Source of the DNA: Gottfriedia acidiceleris
GTDB lineage: Bacteria; Bacillota; Bacilli; Bacillales; Bacillaceae_G
Length of the DNA stretch: 64,000 nucleotides
Assembly: GCF_002128425.1 (NCBI RefSeq)
Contig: NZ_NESS01000003.1
Location: 186,001 to 250,000 of the forward strand
Direction: 5' to 3'
The position numbers and the translations under genes were made by a program. This document shows positions 7,590 to 17,180 of this stretch, piece by piece; position 1 is the stretch's first letter, and each line of letters starts with the position of its first letter. The notes under the pieces are model-generated. The model searched no databases and was not told the DNA's origin. It was given only the letters and a program-made list of their open reading frames with translations.

Positions 7590-10500
7590 CTTTATTCACC
7601 ACCTCTATCATTTTTTGTAATGCTTCGCTATCTTCTAAAGGAGGTAGAATACGATATTCATTTCCTTTTACATTCGCATCAAATTGACACACTGATTGGT
7701 ACGAACAATATGTGCATGGTATTTTATCCTTTTGCTGATATGGATTTGCTTCTACAAAACCGTTGTATATTTGCTGACCAGCTTCAGAAAATTTTTGCTT
7801 TATATAATTTGTCATCATTGGGTATTGTTCAGGCTTTACAGTTTTTGAATATTTCGCCATGTACTCTCCAGTTTTTTTAAGCCTGATCGGCACAATTTTT
7901 GAAGAGCTTCCGTCCTGAATTAATGCTTCATCCATTAACGTATTACTTTCACGATCTTCTAAAAGTAATCCATTCATTTTAAACTTTTTAAAGATTTCAT
8001 CCTGAATTTCATCGAGTTCAATATTATTTTTAACTTTAACAATCGGATTTTGCACATGGAAATAAAGAATACCAGCCGGGTCTGCGTGTTTTCCAAGTAA
8101 GTTAGTTGAATTTGCTACAGCTATATCTAAATAAGTTAGTAATTGTAAAGCAAGTCCATAGTAAACATCTGATAATTTTAATTCCTTTTTCGTTGATTTA
8201 TAATCCAAAATTCGTAAGTAATCGCCTTTTTCACTTGTAGCTTTATCAATACGGTCAATTCGGCCATTTAATACCATTCTTCTCTTCCCATCAATCGGAA
8301 GTTCATAAGAATTTAACTGTTTATCTTTACCAAACGGTACTTCTAAAGCAACAGGGACGAACTTACCAGCATGTTCTTGTTGACTTAAAATTGAGGATAC
8401 TTTCGCAATAACATCCTTCATTTTTTTCTTTAAAAACATATATCGATTTGTGCTTAACAAAATCTCACGTTGAAACTTCGGAGAGATTTCATCTACTACT
8501 TTTGCTGCTAATTCATCACATTCTGAATTCGTTAAACTACTCCAGCTTTTCCCGGCATGTAAGAGATTCTCTCCAATAATTGTTAATGCACTATGGAATA
8601 ATTGACCCATATCAAATGATTCAAACTTATAGACTTCACGTTCTTGTAGCTTAAGTCCATAACGTGCAAAATGTGCATATGCGCATTGATGGAAAAGCTC
8701 GATTCGTGATACTGATCCACTCAATTCTTCCCCATATAATTCTGTACTTAAATCTTCTCCAAGATCTTTTGCAACATTGTTATACATTACACTACTTATT
8801 ACTTTATACAGCTTTTCTTTTGAATCTGAATTCTCTCGTAAGACATTATAAAGCGTCCACCATAAATCCATATTCGCTTCAGTCTCCCTAGTCGACCAAA
8901 CTTGAAGCTGAGAAACTAAATTCGTTAACGCTGTACCATAATTTGTAATAGATATTAGCTGTTCATCTACGGAACTAAATGTTAAGTCTCCACTTTCAAA
9001 TCGTTGTTGTATATTTGGAAAAATCGATTTTATCCTTTGAATAAGACTTGAAGGGGCAAGACTTTTTCCGTCATCACTTGCTAACGGATAACTAATTATT
9101 AACTCATGACTAGCCCGATTAATTCCAGTATAAATGTTAAAATTTTCTACAAATAATTGGTACTTACTTGTTGGTGCTACTTCCACACCAAATGATTGTA
9201 AAAACTCTCGAGCAGTATCGCCTAATAATCCGTCTTCATTAGCCTTCCTTGGAATAACACCTTCATTTACACCAATGATATAAGCACACTTTACATTTTG
9301 TAATCTTGAATGATCAAAATCAGCTATATTTACTTGATCTAATGATGCAGGAACATTCGCAAATTGCAGTGATTGAAAACCAGTTTGAAGTATTTCAAAA
9401 AATGTTTTACGTGACAGCTTTTCCGCTCCGATTAATTCAACGCATTCATCTAAAAGTTGAATAAACCCTTTCCAAACTTGCTCGTGATCTTTGCTTTCAA
9501 TTAAATTGGATCGATTTTCAGCATCATCCCTTAAATGTTGAAGCTTCTTTGAAATATCTAGTGATTCAACAAATTCATACAATGCTACACACATTTCTCT
9601 CGCATTTTTAGCTTGCTTCAGATTGCTTTGAAATGAAAGAATTGGCTTTACTAATAAATCTCTTACTGAATTGATTAATGCTTCGAATTCTAACTCTTCA
9701 TTTGTTATCCCTTTATCAATTCCATCAGTTGAGCGATACTTTCGATACTTCCACGGCTCTTCAATCGTCCACTTTTTCCCTTGCTTTCCGTACGCTATGC
9801 AATAATTTTCAAATAACTCGAGCTGTTCACGATTCTTATCACGGTTACTTTCAAATGGATAAACTAATTCCGTTTTATATGCATTGAAAACTGATTCATA
9901 TCTCCAATTTTTTTGAATGATATCGAAAGTAGCTTGTAAAAACGTAAATAATGGATGTGTTAGCATTGAGCGCTTTTCTTCTATGAAAATCGGTATTTGG
10001 TAAGCGTGAAAAATAGTTGAAATCAAATGTGAATATGACTCTCCATTTCTTAAGAAAATCGCCATATCTCGATAGCGGTATCCTTGATCACGCACCTTAT
10101 TAATAATATCTTTCGCAATCCCATTTATCTCAGCTCGACGATTAGTTGCTGACATAATCTTAATTCCATCTGATTCTAACGAAGGCTTTACCGGCCTATT
10201 ATCAAAATTCGTTTCAAAATACTTCAAATCATTCGATTGATTTCTAAAGTTATGATGACAAATAACAGGCTGCTCTATTGTTTGCTTTATATTTAAAGCA
10301 ATCTCTTTAATTTGTTGATATAAAAGTGCTGGTTTATAAAATAAATTTAATTCATGTGGTAAAAAATCATCATATGCTTGGTCGATTGTTAGAGAGAAAT
10401 TTACCTCACTACAATATTTCATTAGCTCCTCTACTACATTTCGCTCTTGAGGAGCCAAGTCATAATATCCATCAATATAAATAATACTGTCTCTTATATA

Positions 10501-11091
10501 ATCACTTTTAGGTAATTCTTGAATCAACAAATTTAAATAGTCTTCTGAATCAAGATACTTATCTTTCATATATGTATTGAAAGCATCAAACACTATTTGA
10601 ATATCATTTATCTTTTGTTGGATAAAAATATGATCCTTTGATGAATTTTGCTCCATTTGTAAAAGAACAGAAGATAATTCATCTGAAGAAACTTGAAAAC
10701 CTTTAAACTCAGAAATTAGACCTGTTAGTTCCTTATAAAATCCTTGTCGATCGGCAACGTGATGAAATACTTTCAATTCTTCTTTCTTTTCCTCAATAAT
10801 CTTTCGAAGAATCATAGAAATCCCAATTTCACCAATATGTATCCGACTGATTCCACCTGTTTCTTGTAAAACCTTCCAAGCTAATCGAGTAAAACTAAAA
10901 ACTTGGGAATTAATAATTGCTTTCTTTTCCTGCCTTCTAACTAATTCATATTCCATCTGAAACGTCATTTGATCAGGTACAATAAAGATGATATTTTTTG
11001 TTTCATTCTTTAATCTATTTGTAATTTCATTTAAAATATAATGAGTTTTTCCACTTCCAGCACGTCCTAATATAAATTGAAACGACATCAA
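7582..11091 (-). CDS. addB: ATP-dependent helicase/nuclease subunit AddB
   Basis: 1169 residues. An N-terminal Walker A (GRAGSGKT, residues ~9-16) sits in an otherwise inactive helicase fold, followed by a C-terminal RecB-like nuclease (LNGRIDRID...RILDYKS). Four cysteines suited to the family's 4Fe-4S cluster are present: FHQCAYAHF near residue 800, and CTYCSYQSVC near the C-terminus. AddB cuts the 5'-ended strand and contributes to Chi recognition. It is the first gene of an addB-addA unit; SD GGAGG precedes the ATG. Highly confident by length, motifs and pairing. Confidence 0.95.
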   Translation of the reverse strand: MMSFQFILGRAGSGKTHYILNEITNRLKNETKNIIFIVPDQMTFQMEYELVRRQEKKAIINSQVFSFTRLAWKVLQETGGISRIHIGEIGISMILRKIIEEKKEELKVFHHVADRQGFYKELTGLISEFKGFQVSSDELSSVLLQMEQNSSKDHIFIQQKINDIQIVFDAFNTYMKDKYLDSEDYLNLLIQELPKSDYIRDSIIYIDGYYDLAPQERNVVEELMKYCSEVNFSLTIDQAYDDFLPHELNLFYKPALLYQQIKEIALNIKQTIEQPVICHHNFRNQSNDLKYFETNFDNRPVKPSLESDGIKIMSATNRRAEINGIAKDIINKVRDQGYRYRDMAIFLRNGESYSHLISTIFHAYQIPIFIEEKRSMLTHPLFTFLQATFDIIQKNWRYESVFNAYKTELVYPFESNRDKNREQLELFENYCIAYGKQGKKWTIEEPWKYRKYRSTDGIDKGITNEELEFEALINSVRDLLVKPILSFQSNLKQAKNAREMCVALYEFVESLDISKKLQHLRDDAENRSNLIESKDHEQVWKGFIQLLDECVELIGAEKLSRKTFFEILQTGFQSLQFANVPASLDQVNIADFDHSRLQNVKCAYIIGVNEGVIPRKANEDGLLGDTAREFLQSFGVEVAPTSKYQLFVENFNIYTGINRASHELIISYPLASDDGKSLAPSSLIQRIKSIFPNIQQRFESGDLTFSSVDEQLISITNYGTALTNLVSQLQVWSTRETEANMDLWWTLYNVLRENSDSKEKLYKVISSVMYNNVAKDLGEDLSTELYGEELSGSVSRIELFHQCAYAHFARYGLKLQEREVYKFESFDMGQLFHSALTIIGENLLHAGKSWSSLTNSECDELAAKVVDEISPKFQREILLSTNRYMFLKKKMKDVIAKVSSILSQQEHAGKFVPVALEVPFGKDKQLNSYELPIDGKRRMVLNGRIDRIDKATSEKGDYLRILDYKSTKKELKLSDVYYGLALQLLTYLDIAVANSTNLLGKHADPAGILYFHVQNPIVKVKNNIELDEIQDEIFKKFKMNGLLLEDRESNTLMDEALIQDGSSSKIVPIRLKKTGEYMAKYSKTVKPEQYPMMTNYIKQKFSEAGQQIYNGFVEANPYQQKDKIPCTYCSYQSVCQFDANVKGNEYRILPPLEDSEALQKMIEVVNKDE

Positions 11092-11249
11092 ATCTATCCT
11101 CCTTAATGTATTAGAATAATGGTTGTTGTTTAGTAAAAAAGTATTTGATTGATTTTCACTCTAGGGACTCGTTTCCCTTAATCTACAGTGTCCTCTGGCA
11201 AAATCTCCTTAATAACACTTTCTAATTGTTTAAATGTGTATTTAATAAG

Positions 11250-11271
11250 AAAAGCCCCCATAAGGAGCTTA
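11250..11271 (-). terminator. Terminator of the signal peptidase gene
   Basis: On the minus strand AAGCTCC, TTAT loop, GGGGGCTTTTC. It overlaps the 3' end of the gene and has a short T tail, so it may be modest in strength. Confidence 0.55.
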
Positions 11272-11820
11272 TTTGTTAAAATTCGTATTCAAACTTGAAA
11301 GTGGCCAATAAAGTAGGTCGACCTTCCCTACAATTTTATCAATTTTTACAAATCCAAACAAACGACTGTCATAACTTTTTGGTCGATTGTCCCCTTCAAC
11401 AAAAACATATCCTGGTGGAACTTTCGTTTTACCTGTAACTTCGTTTAAATTAAAATCACCTGTAAAAGGTGTTCCTTTTATCGAACTCTTGTAATCATTT
11501 AAATAAGGTTCATTCCATTTTTTATTGTTAACATAAAGCTGATCATCTTTGTATTCAATTGAATCTCCAGATAAACCAATCACACGTTTAACATAATCTT
11601 CTTGCTTATTTGCATGAAATACAATTACGTCAAATCTTTTAATATCACCAATTTCATATCCAAATTTATTTATAACTAGTAAGTTTCCATCCTTTAAAGT
11701 TGGCATCATAGATTCTCCATCAACTACATATGTAGAAAATAAGAACGTTCTTACAATAAATGCAATTGCGATCCCAATAATGATTGCTTTTCCCCAGTCA
11801 AAGACTTCTTTTCTTAGCAT
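11269..11820 (-). CDS. Type I signal peptidase (SipV/SipS-type)
   Basis: 183-residue membrane protease that cleaves Sec and Tat signal peptides on the outer face of the membrane. One N-terminal transmembrane helix (residues ~11-28) precedes the catalytic domain. The catalytic Ser is in VDGESMMPTL (S37) and the Lys general base in DYVKRVIG (K78); the later GYVFVEGDNRPKSYDSR box is also present. The size matches Bacillus P-type enzymes. Position beside addB and a YhjE-like gene matches B. subtilis sipV, but the chromosomal paralogues are too alike to assign the letter firmly. Confidence 0.92.
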   Translation of the reverse strand: MLRKEVFDWGKAIIIGIAIAFIVRTFLFSTYVVDGESMMPTLKDGNLLVINKFGYEIGDIKRFDVIVFHANKQEDYVKRVIGLSGDSIEYKDDQLYVNNKKWNEPYLNDYKSSIKGTPFTGDFNLNEVTGKTKVPPGYVFVEGDNRPKSYDSRLFGFVKIDKIVGKVDLLYWPLSSLNTNFNK

Positions 11821-11854
11821 AAAGTAGCTCTCTCCCTCCCTGAGTCATAATGCT

Positions 11855-12496
11855 TTATTGCTCATCAGATGATTGAGGCGTACCTTTGTTCTCTGTTGTT
11901 TTTTCTTTGATGTCCATACGTTTCTCAATCACTTTTCCAACAATCCATAATACGAAGATAAAAATTCCTATGTACAATGCTTTAATTGGGTTTTGAAACA
12001 CTGAAGTTAAATCTTTCCCTAAATAACTAATCATCGCAATCATAGTAAACTTTCCAAGTACGATTGCAATTAGAAATTGCGATATTTTGATGCGTGACAA
12101 ACCAGCTACTATATTTATTAAAAAAGATGGTGAAAATGGAAATGCAAACATAAGAAAAATTGGACCAAATCCCCTTTTTTCAATCCATTCAATCGATGAT
12201 TCTACCTTTTTATGCTTACTTACAAATGAAAAAAATCGTTTCTGACCAAATTTTCTAACAACATAGAATAGTAATATGGAACCTAAGCAAGAACCGATCC
12301 ATGAATATAAAAATCCTAATAAAGGACCAAATGCCGCTGCATTAGCAAATACAAAAACGACCAAAGGTAAAATTGGACAAATCGCTTCAATAAAAGGGAT
12401 TGATATTCCAACTAATGGACCATAATCTTTGTACTGTTGAATAAGATGTAAAAAATGTTCTTCTGTAAAAAAAGCCTTTATGTCAAAAAAGTTCAT
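11855..12496 (-). CDS. yhjE: TVP38/TMEM64 family membrane protein (YhjE-like)
   Basis: 213-residue integral membrane protein of the DedA/TVP38 (SNARE-associated, VTT) superfamily. It has about five hydrophobic helices, with the conserved central region around IGSCLGSILLFYVVRKFGQK and a re-entrant loop FAFPFSPSFLINIVAGLS. The C-terminal ~25 residues are charged and cytoplasmic. Family members are implicated in lipid scrambling, but the substrate here is unknown. The neighbour is a signal peptidase gene 34 bp away, as in B. subtilis yhjE-sipV, so the two are probably co-transcribed. Confidence 0.8.
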   Translation of the reverse strand: MNFFDIKAFFTEEHFLHLIQQYKDYGPLVGISIPFIEAICPILPLVVFVFANAAAFGPLLGFLYSWIGSCLGSILLFYVVRKFGQKRFFSFVSKHKKVESSIEWIEKRGFGPIFLMFAFPFSPSFLINIVAGLSRIKISQFLIAIVLGKFTMIAMISYLGKDLTSVFQNPIKALYIGIFIFVLWIVGKVIEKRMDIKEKTTENKGTPQSSDEQ

Positions 12497-13145
12497 TTAA
12501 ATATGAATCTCTCCTTAAGCCATATTTCTAAATAGATATCCTTACTGTTAACATTATCACATATAACTATTTATTCAATAATAATAAATGATTCTAACTA
12601 GTATTTTTTGTAATAATTTGACTGATCTTCTTATAAATATTTGTTTACTAATTTGTTCCTAATGATGCTTAATGCAATTCTAATAAACTATTAAGTACTA
12701 CGTCGATTGGAACGAAAGGATGCTCCCTTTCCGTGGGGAGAGAGGTGAGCCTTCTCGGCGCGCCTGCTAAGGTCTCACCCTTCCTTCTTTTCCCACAGGA
12801 GTCTCGCACCTTACGTTCCATTACCAAATAATTACTGCGGAGTCTAATATTAAAACCTATACCAGCAATCTCTAAACCATTTTAAATACTTTTGACATAT
12901 ATCAAACACATTAAGTCTTTCAACTCTTGATCTAATTAAATCATCAAATAGCTGAAGTTACATGATGTTAATGAATTTCCAAGAACACCAAACTATTTCA
13001 ATTTATTTGACTTGTAAATTTAGTTCCCTGAGAATAAACTTCCATGTAATATCGGTCAATCATTAATTTTTCATTTATTATAGAAAATTTATCTCTGAAT
13101 TACCCAATAATCTTTTCTTCTACAGATTTATTCGAATAATCCACA
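12497..13145. other. Gene-free stretch between yhjE and comK
   Basis: About 650 bases without a credible reading frame. It is AT-rich apart from one GC-rich palindromic element at 12708-12820, listed separately. I see no RNA gene I recognise in the rest. Confidence 0.5.
12708..12820. repeat. GC-rich interspersed palindromic repeat element
   Basis: Ends are inverted: TGGAACGAAAGGATGC at 12708 pairs with GCACCTTACGTTCCA ending at 12820. Inside are further complementary arms (GTGGG/CCCAC and GGTGAG/CTCACC) and a central GGCGCGCC. The base composition contrasts sharply with the flanks. It resembles the ~110-bp palindromic interspersed elements scattered in intergenic regions of many Bacillaceae genomes. 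The copy number in this genome cannot be seen from here; only one copy is in the window. Confidence 0.65.
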
Positions 13146-13178
13146 TAAAAAAACTACTTCACTAAATGTTAAGTAGTC
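13146..13178 (-). terminator. Terminator of comK
   Basis: Minus-strand ACTACTT, loop, AAGTAGT followed by a T run. Confidence 0.8.
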
Positions 13179-13197
13179 TAAAGTTAATCTTTCACTT

Positions 13198-13773
13198 TTA
13201 TTTTTCGTGCACTGTTATTCCTTTTATATATGAAGTAATTTCGTTATCAGGGATTAATTTATAAGATTTCTGTTGGGTATTTTCAGGATTGAGCCGATCT
13301 TCATAAATAGCCCTTAAATGTGCAGTTCGGTATAGTTGATTTTCAAATGAACCACGAGATATTTCTAATGGAAGTTCAACACCATTAAAAAATTCAACAA
13401 CTGATCGATTATATTTACCGCCTCTGAAATTAGCAACATGATTGTAGGAGATCCAAGAACATTCTACTTTTAAAGAAGATGAAGTGGGGAAAAAGAAAAT
13501 TTGATTCATTGAGCTGATCGCTATTGGTGGTTTATGGGTGATGGAAATCATTTGTTTAGTTCCTTCACGCCTACCCCGGTAACTACTTCCGAAATAAGCA
13601 CAGCTTCTTTCAATAATTTCAATCGGTTTCATTAACACATAAAAATTATCATCTGTTTCATACACCTTTGAAATCACAACTAAATCGACCGTAAATTCTG
13701 GTATGATTGCCATTGTCGACTTATTGATCTCATACTCATTTAATACTTTAACTTGTCCTTTCACATGATTCAT
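13198..13773 (-). CDS. comK: Competence transcription factor ComK
   Basis: 191 residues and full length for ComK. Diagnostic segments are YVLMKPIEIIERSC, YFGSSYRGRREGT, SITHKPPI, FFFPTSS and SFENQLYRTAHLR. ComK is the master activator of DNA-uptake genes and activates its own promoter by binding paired AT boxes (AAAA-N5-TTTT). One perfect AT box lies upstream at 13950-13962. In competent species ComK is held down by MecA/ClpCP and Rok and raised by ComS. The family is intact here, but whether the strain becomes competent cannot be judged from sequence. SD AAGGAGTTG precedes the ATG. Confidence 0.95.
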   Translation of the reverse strand: MNHVKGQVKVLNEYEINKSTMAIIPEFTVDLVVISKVYETDDNFYVLMKPIEIIERSCAYFGSSYRGRREGTKQMISITHKPPIAISSMNQIFFFPTSSSLKVECSWISYNHVANFRGGKYNRSVVEFFNGVELPLEISRGSFENQLYRTAHLRAIYEDRLNPENTQQKSYKLIPDNEITSYIKGITVHEK

Positions 13774-13949
13774 GCTTACAACTCCTTCTGTTATTAGGAT
13801 GATGTACTGTTAAAGCTTGTTGGCTTCAAAAAGGCTCTCTCAATAAAGACCAACACTTAAGTTTAACAATATCAATTAAAAAATTTTTTAACATGAAGTA
13901 AAGTAGCAACATTGATGTTAGAAAAATAATAACACAAATCATTATTTGT

Positions 13950-13962
13950 AAAATCATTTTTT
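13950..13962. promoter_or_regulatory. ComK-type AT box upstream of comK
   Basis: AAAA-TCATT-TTTT, a perfect half of a K-box, about 180 bp upstream of the comK start. A weaker CAAA-N5-ATTT lies next to it at 13935-13947, but the 2-bp spacing does not fit the known 8, 18 or 31 bp arrangements. Autoregulation is inferred. Confidence 0.4.
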
Positions 13963-14017
13963 AAAGAGTTTAACAAAAGTGTCATTGTTTACTAAATTTT
14001 AGGATAAAAACTATTAG

Positions 14018-14056
14018 AAAAACCACTTTCTTCATAATTGAGAAAAGTGGTTTTTT
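14018..14056. terminator. Terminator after aceA
   Basis: AAAAACCACTTTCTTCA, short loop, AGAAAAGTGGTTTTTT. It is symmetrical and may work in both directions. Confidence 0.85.
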
Positions 14057-14061
14057 ACTAA

Positions 14062-15351
14062 TTAATTAGACGAAAATTGTTCTTCTTCGGTAGAACCTTT
14101 AAGAGCTGTTGTTGAAGAAGTTCCTCCAGTTATAATTTGAGCTACTTGATCAAAATATCCTGTTCCAACTTCGCGTTGGTGTCTTGTTGCAGTATAACCA
14201 TATTGTTCGCTTGCAAATTCAGCTTGTTGAAGTTCTGAATATGCTCCCATTCCACGATCTTTATAGTTTCTAGCTAATTCAAACATGCCAAAGTTTAATG
14301 CATGGAAACCAGCAAGTGTAACAAATTGGAATTTGTATCCCATTGCAGCAATTTGTTGTTGGAATGTCTCGATTGTTTCGTCATCTAATTTCTTCTTCCA
14401 GTTAAATGAAGGCGAGCAGTTATAAGCTAGTAATTTACCTGGGAATTTTGCATGAATAGCATCTGCAAAACGTTTTGCATCTTCTAAGTTTGGCTCTGAC
14501 GTCTCACACCAAACTAAATCTGCATACGGTGCATAAGCAAGGCCACGAGCAATTGCTTGATCTAACCCCGCTCTCGTACGATAGAAGCCTTCAGGTGTTC
14601 TTTCCCCAGTAATAAATTGTTGGTCAACTGGGTCAATATCACTCGTAATTAAATCTGCTGCGTCAGCATCAGTTCGTGCAACAATAAGCGTAGGAACTCC
14701 CATTACATCCGCTGCTAAACGAGCAGAGATTAAGTTACGAACCGCCGTTTGTGTTGGTAATAATACTTTCCCACCTAAATGGCCACATTTTTTCTCCGAA
14801 GACAATTGATCTTCAAAATGTACTCCTGCCGCTCCTGCTTCAATCATACTTTTCATTAATTCAAACACATTTAATTGTCCACCGAAGCCAGCCTCTGCAT
14901 CTGCCATAATCGGTGCGAAGTAGTCAATTTCTTCTCCACCTTCAACAAATTGAATTTGATCTGCACGTTGGAAAGCCTGGTTAATTCGTTTTACAACTGC
15001 TGGCACAGAATTCGCAGGATATAAGCTTTGATCTGGATACATTTGACCAGAAAGATTCGCATCAGCAGCTACTTGCCAACCACTTAAATAAATAGCCTTC
15101 AAACCTGCTTTTACTTGTTGAATTGCTTGATTTCCAGTTAATGCTCCTAGTGCATTAACATAGCTTTCTTCATTTAAAAGCTTCCATAATTTTTCCGCAC
15201 CTCGTTTAGCCAATGTTTGTTCAATATCGATTGATCCTCTTAATTTAATAACATCTTCAGCAGTGTATGTTCTTGTAATACCATTCCATCTAGAATCAAG
15301 TTCCCAGCTTTCTTGTAATTCAGCAATACGCTTTTCACGATTTTTCGTCAT
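14062..15351 (-). CDS. aceA: Isocitrate lyase
   Basis: Cleaves isocitrate to succinate and glyoxylate, the first step of the glyoxylate bypass that allows growth on acetate or fatty acids. 429 residues from the second ATG, which has AGGAGG 8 bases upstream; the ATG six bases earlier (15357) is too close to the SD. The catalytic loop KKCGH is at residues 187-191, with the metal/substrate region ADAEAGFGG before it and the NCSPSFNW motif later. It follows aceB by 18 bases in the same operon. B. subtilis lacks this pair; B. cereus-type genomes have it. Confidence 0.95.
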   Translation of the reverse strand: MTKNREKRIAELQESWELDSRWNGITRTYTAEDVIKLRGSIDIEQTLAKRGAEKLWKLLNEESYVNALGALTGNQAIQQVKAGLKAIYLSGWQVAADANLSGQMYPDQSLYPANSVPAVVKRINQAFQRADQIQFVEGGEEIDYFAPIMADAEAGFGGQLNVFELMKSMIEAGAAGVHFEDQLSSEKKCGHLGGKVLLPTQTAVRNLISARLAADVMGVPTLIVARTDADAADLITSDIDPVDQQFITGERTPEGFYRTRAGLDQAIARGLAYAPYADLVWCETSEPNLEDAKRFADAIHAKFPGKLLAYNCSPSFNWKKKLDDETIETFQQQIAAMGYKFQFVTLAGFHALNFGMFELARNYKDRGMGAYSELQQAEFASEQYGYTATRHQREVGTGYFDQVAQIITGGTSSTTALKGSTEEEQFSSN

Positions 15352-15369
15352 ATTCATTTCCTCCTAATT

Positions 15370-16956
15370 TTATAAAAAGTCATATCCTTTTAAAGTTAGA
15401 AAATCAGCAAAGTCATCGTTTGTAATTAACTCATCAAATAATGCAATTGCATCCTTAAATCTTTTTGATTCAAATTGTTCTTTCCCTATTTCAAGTTGAA
15501 GCTTCATCATTTCTTCATTTTTTAATGAATCCACTAATTGTAAAGTAATGTTTGTACCATCCTCTAAAACACCTTTTTCATGACGAACCCATTGCCAAAT
15601 TTGCGCACGTGAAATTTCAGCAGTCGCAGCGTCCTCCATTAAGTTGTATAGCGGTACTGCACCTCGACCACTTATCCATGCTTCAATATATTGAATCGCA
15701 ACTGTTATATTTGTTCTGATACCTTGTTCCGTAATGACACCACTAGGAATCTCTAAAAGATCCGTCTCAGTTACATTCACATCCTCACGTTTTCTATGAA
15801 TCTGGTTTGGTGTAGGCATAAATCGATTAAACTGTTCAAGTGCTACAGCTACTAAACCAGGGTGAGCTACCCAAGTACCATCATGTCCATCCTTTGCTTC
15901 ACGCTCTTTATCTTTTCTTACCTTTTCAAACGCAACTTCATTTCGCTCTTTATCATCTTTAATCGGAATTTGAGCAGCCATTCCTCCAATTGCCGGTGCA
16001 TTTCGACGATGACAAGTTTGAATAACTTTTTGAGAATATGAACGCATAAATGGTACTTCCATTGTCACAACAGATCGATCAGGTAAAATGATCGTTTTAT
16101 CGTAACGCATCATTTTTATAAAACTAAATATATAATCCCATCTACCGCAATTAAATCCTGCTGAATGGTCCTTTAATTCATAAAGTATTTCATCCATTTC
16201 AAAGGAAGCAGCAATTGTTTCGATTAATACAGTTGCTTTAATTGTCCCAAGAGGTATATTCAATTCAGTTTGAGCGAATAAAAAAACATCATTCCATAAT
16301 CTTGCTTCCAAATAACTTTCCATTTTTGGTAAATAAAAATAAGGTCCTGAGCCGTTTTTAATTGCTTGTTTCGCATTATGAAAGAAATAAAGTCCAAAAT
16401 CTACTAAGCTACCAGACATATTTTCACCATTTACAGTGATATGTTTTTCTTCTAAATGCCAGCCTCTTGGTCGAACTAATAGTACAGCTGGTTTCTCTTT
16501 TAACTTATATGTTTTTTCATTTGAATGAAGTGAAATCGTTCGATTCACAGCATCTCTTAAATTAACCTGACCCGAAATAATATTTTCCCAAGTTGGAGAA
16601 GTAGCATCCTCAAAATCAGCCATGAAAACAAATGCATCTGAATTCAATGCATTAATAATCATTTTTCGATCAACTGGTCCTGTTATCTCTACTCTACGAT
16701 CTTGTAAATCCTCTGGAATAGGTGCGATTGTCCATTCACTTTCACGAATGTGTTTTGTTTCCTCTAAAAATTGAAGCTTACCCCCATTTTGTAAAAAACA
16801 CATTCTTTCTTTTCTGTTTAATAACAGCTGTTGTCTACGTTGATCAAATTTCAGATGTAATTGCTCTAAAAAACTTAATGCTTCGGTCGTAAGAATGTCA
16901 GATGAACCCTCTACATGATTACCTAGAACTTTAATTTTTGAAAGGTCAGTTGTCAT
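15370..16956 (-). CDS. aceB: Malate synthase A
   Basis: 528 residues. Condenses glyoxylate with acetyl-CoA to give malate, the second glyoxylate-bypass enzyme. Recognisable segments are FMADFEDATSPTW, LVRPRGWHLEEKH, a TVLIETIAASFEMDEIL barrel strand, GRWDYIFSFIK and the C-terminal ISRAQIWQWV helix, all typical of the short A-type enzyme. First gene of aceB-aceA; SD GGAGGAA lies before the ATG. The upstream region (16973-17070) holds a 30-bp-spaced direct repeat and a perfect Spo0A-type box, pointing to dedicated regulation. Confidence 0.95.
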   Translation of the reverse strand: MTTDLSKIKVLGNHVEGSSDILTTEALSFLEQLHLKFDQRRQQLLLNRKERMCFLQNGGKLQFLEETKHIRESEWTIAPIPEDLQDRRVEITGPVDRKMIINALNSDAFVFMADFEDATSPTWENIISGQVNLRDAVNRTISLHSNEKTYKLKEKPAVLLVRPRGWHLEEKHITVNGENMSGSLVDFGLYFFHNAKQAIKNGSGPYFYLPKMESYLEARLWNDVFLFAQTELNIPLGTIKATVLIETIAASFEMDEILYELKDHSAGFNCGRWDYIFSFIKMMRYDKTIILPDRSVVTMEVPFMRSYSQKVIQTCHRRNAPAIGGMAAQIPIKDDKERNEVAFEKVRKDKEREAKDGHDGTWVAHPGLVAVALEQFNRFMPTPNQIHRKREDVNVTETDLLEIPSGVITEQGIRTNITVAIQYIEAWISGRGAVPLYNLMEDAATAEISRAQIWQWVRHEKGVLEDGTNITLQLVDSLKNEEMMKLQLEIGKEQFESKRFKDAIALFDELITNDDFADFLTLKGYDFL

Positions 16957-16972
16957 ATGATTCCTCCATTCA

Positions 16973-17015
16973 GTTATATAACAGATATTGTTTACTTATG
17001 TTATTATATAACAGA
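16973..17015 (-). promoter_or_regulatory. Operator-like direct repeats upstream of aceB
   Basis: TTATATAACAGA occurs at 16974-16985 and again at 17004-17015, exactly 30 bp apart (about three helical turns). The first copy forms the perfect palindrome GTTATATAAC. On the minus strand the second copy overlaps a TATAAT that could be the -10 box. A regulator binding cooperatively to both is plausible but unknown. Confidence 0.5.
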
Positions 17016-17061
17016 GTATTCAAAATGGATATTAAATTCTGAAAATATTTCCGAAAGAATT

Positions 17062-17070
17062 TTCGACAAA
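17062..17070 (-). promoter_or_regulatory. Perfect Spo0A-type box upstream of aceBA
   Basis: The minus strand reads TTTGTCGAA, a full match to the Spo0A box consensus, about 105 bp upstream of the aceB start codon. It could mean Spo0A or phase-dependent control of the glyoxylate bypass; function is untested. Confidence 0.4.
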
Positions 17071-17103
17071 TCTAATTAAATAACTCCCTATAAAAATCCT
17101 GAA

Positions 17104-17137
17104 AAAAATAAAAAGCACCCTATTTCGGATGCTTTTA
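17104..17137 (-). terminator. Terminator of yhfN
   Basis: Minus-strand GCATCC, loop, GGGTGC, then TTTTTATTTTTTT. Confidence 0.8.
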
Positions 17138-17180
17138 GCGTGTAGATATTAGATCAAAGTACTAAGACTCAGTCGGAAAT

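Noticed and set aside
13875-13890. Second ComK AT box upstream of comK
   Set aside because: AAAA-N5-TTTA is imperfect and its distance to the perfect box does not match a known K-box spacing.
15352-15357. First ATG as aceA start
   Set aside because: It lies 2 bases after AGGAGG, too close; the next ATG at 15351 has proper spacing.
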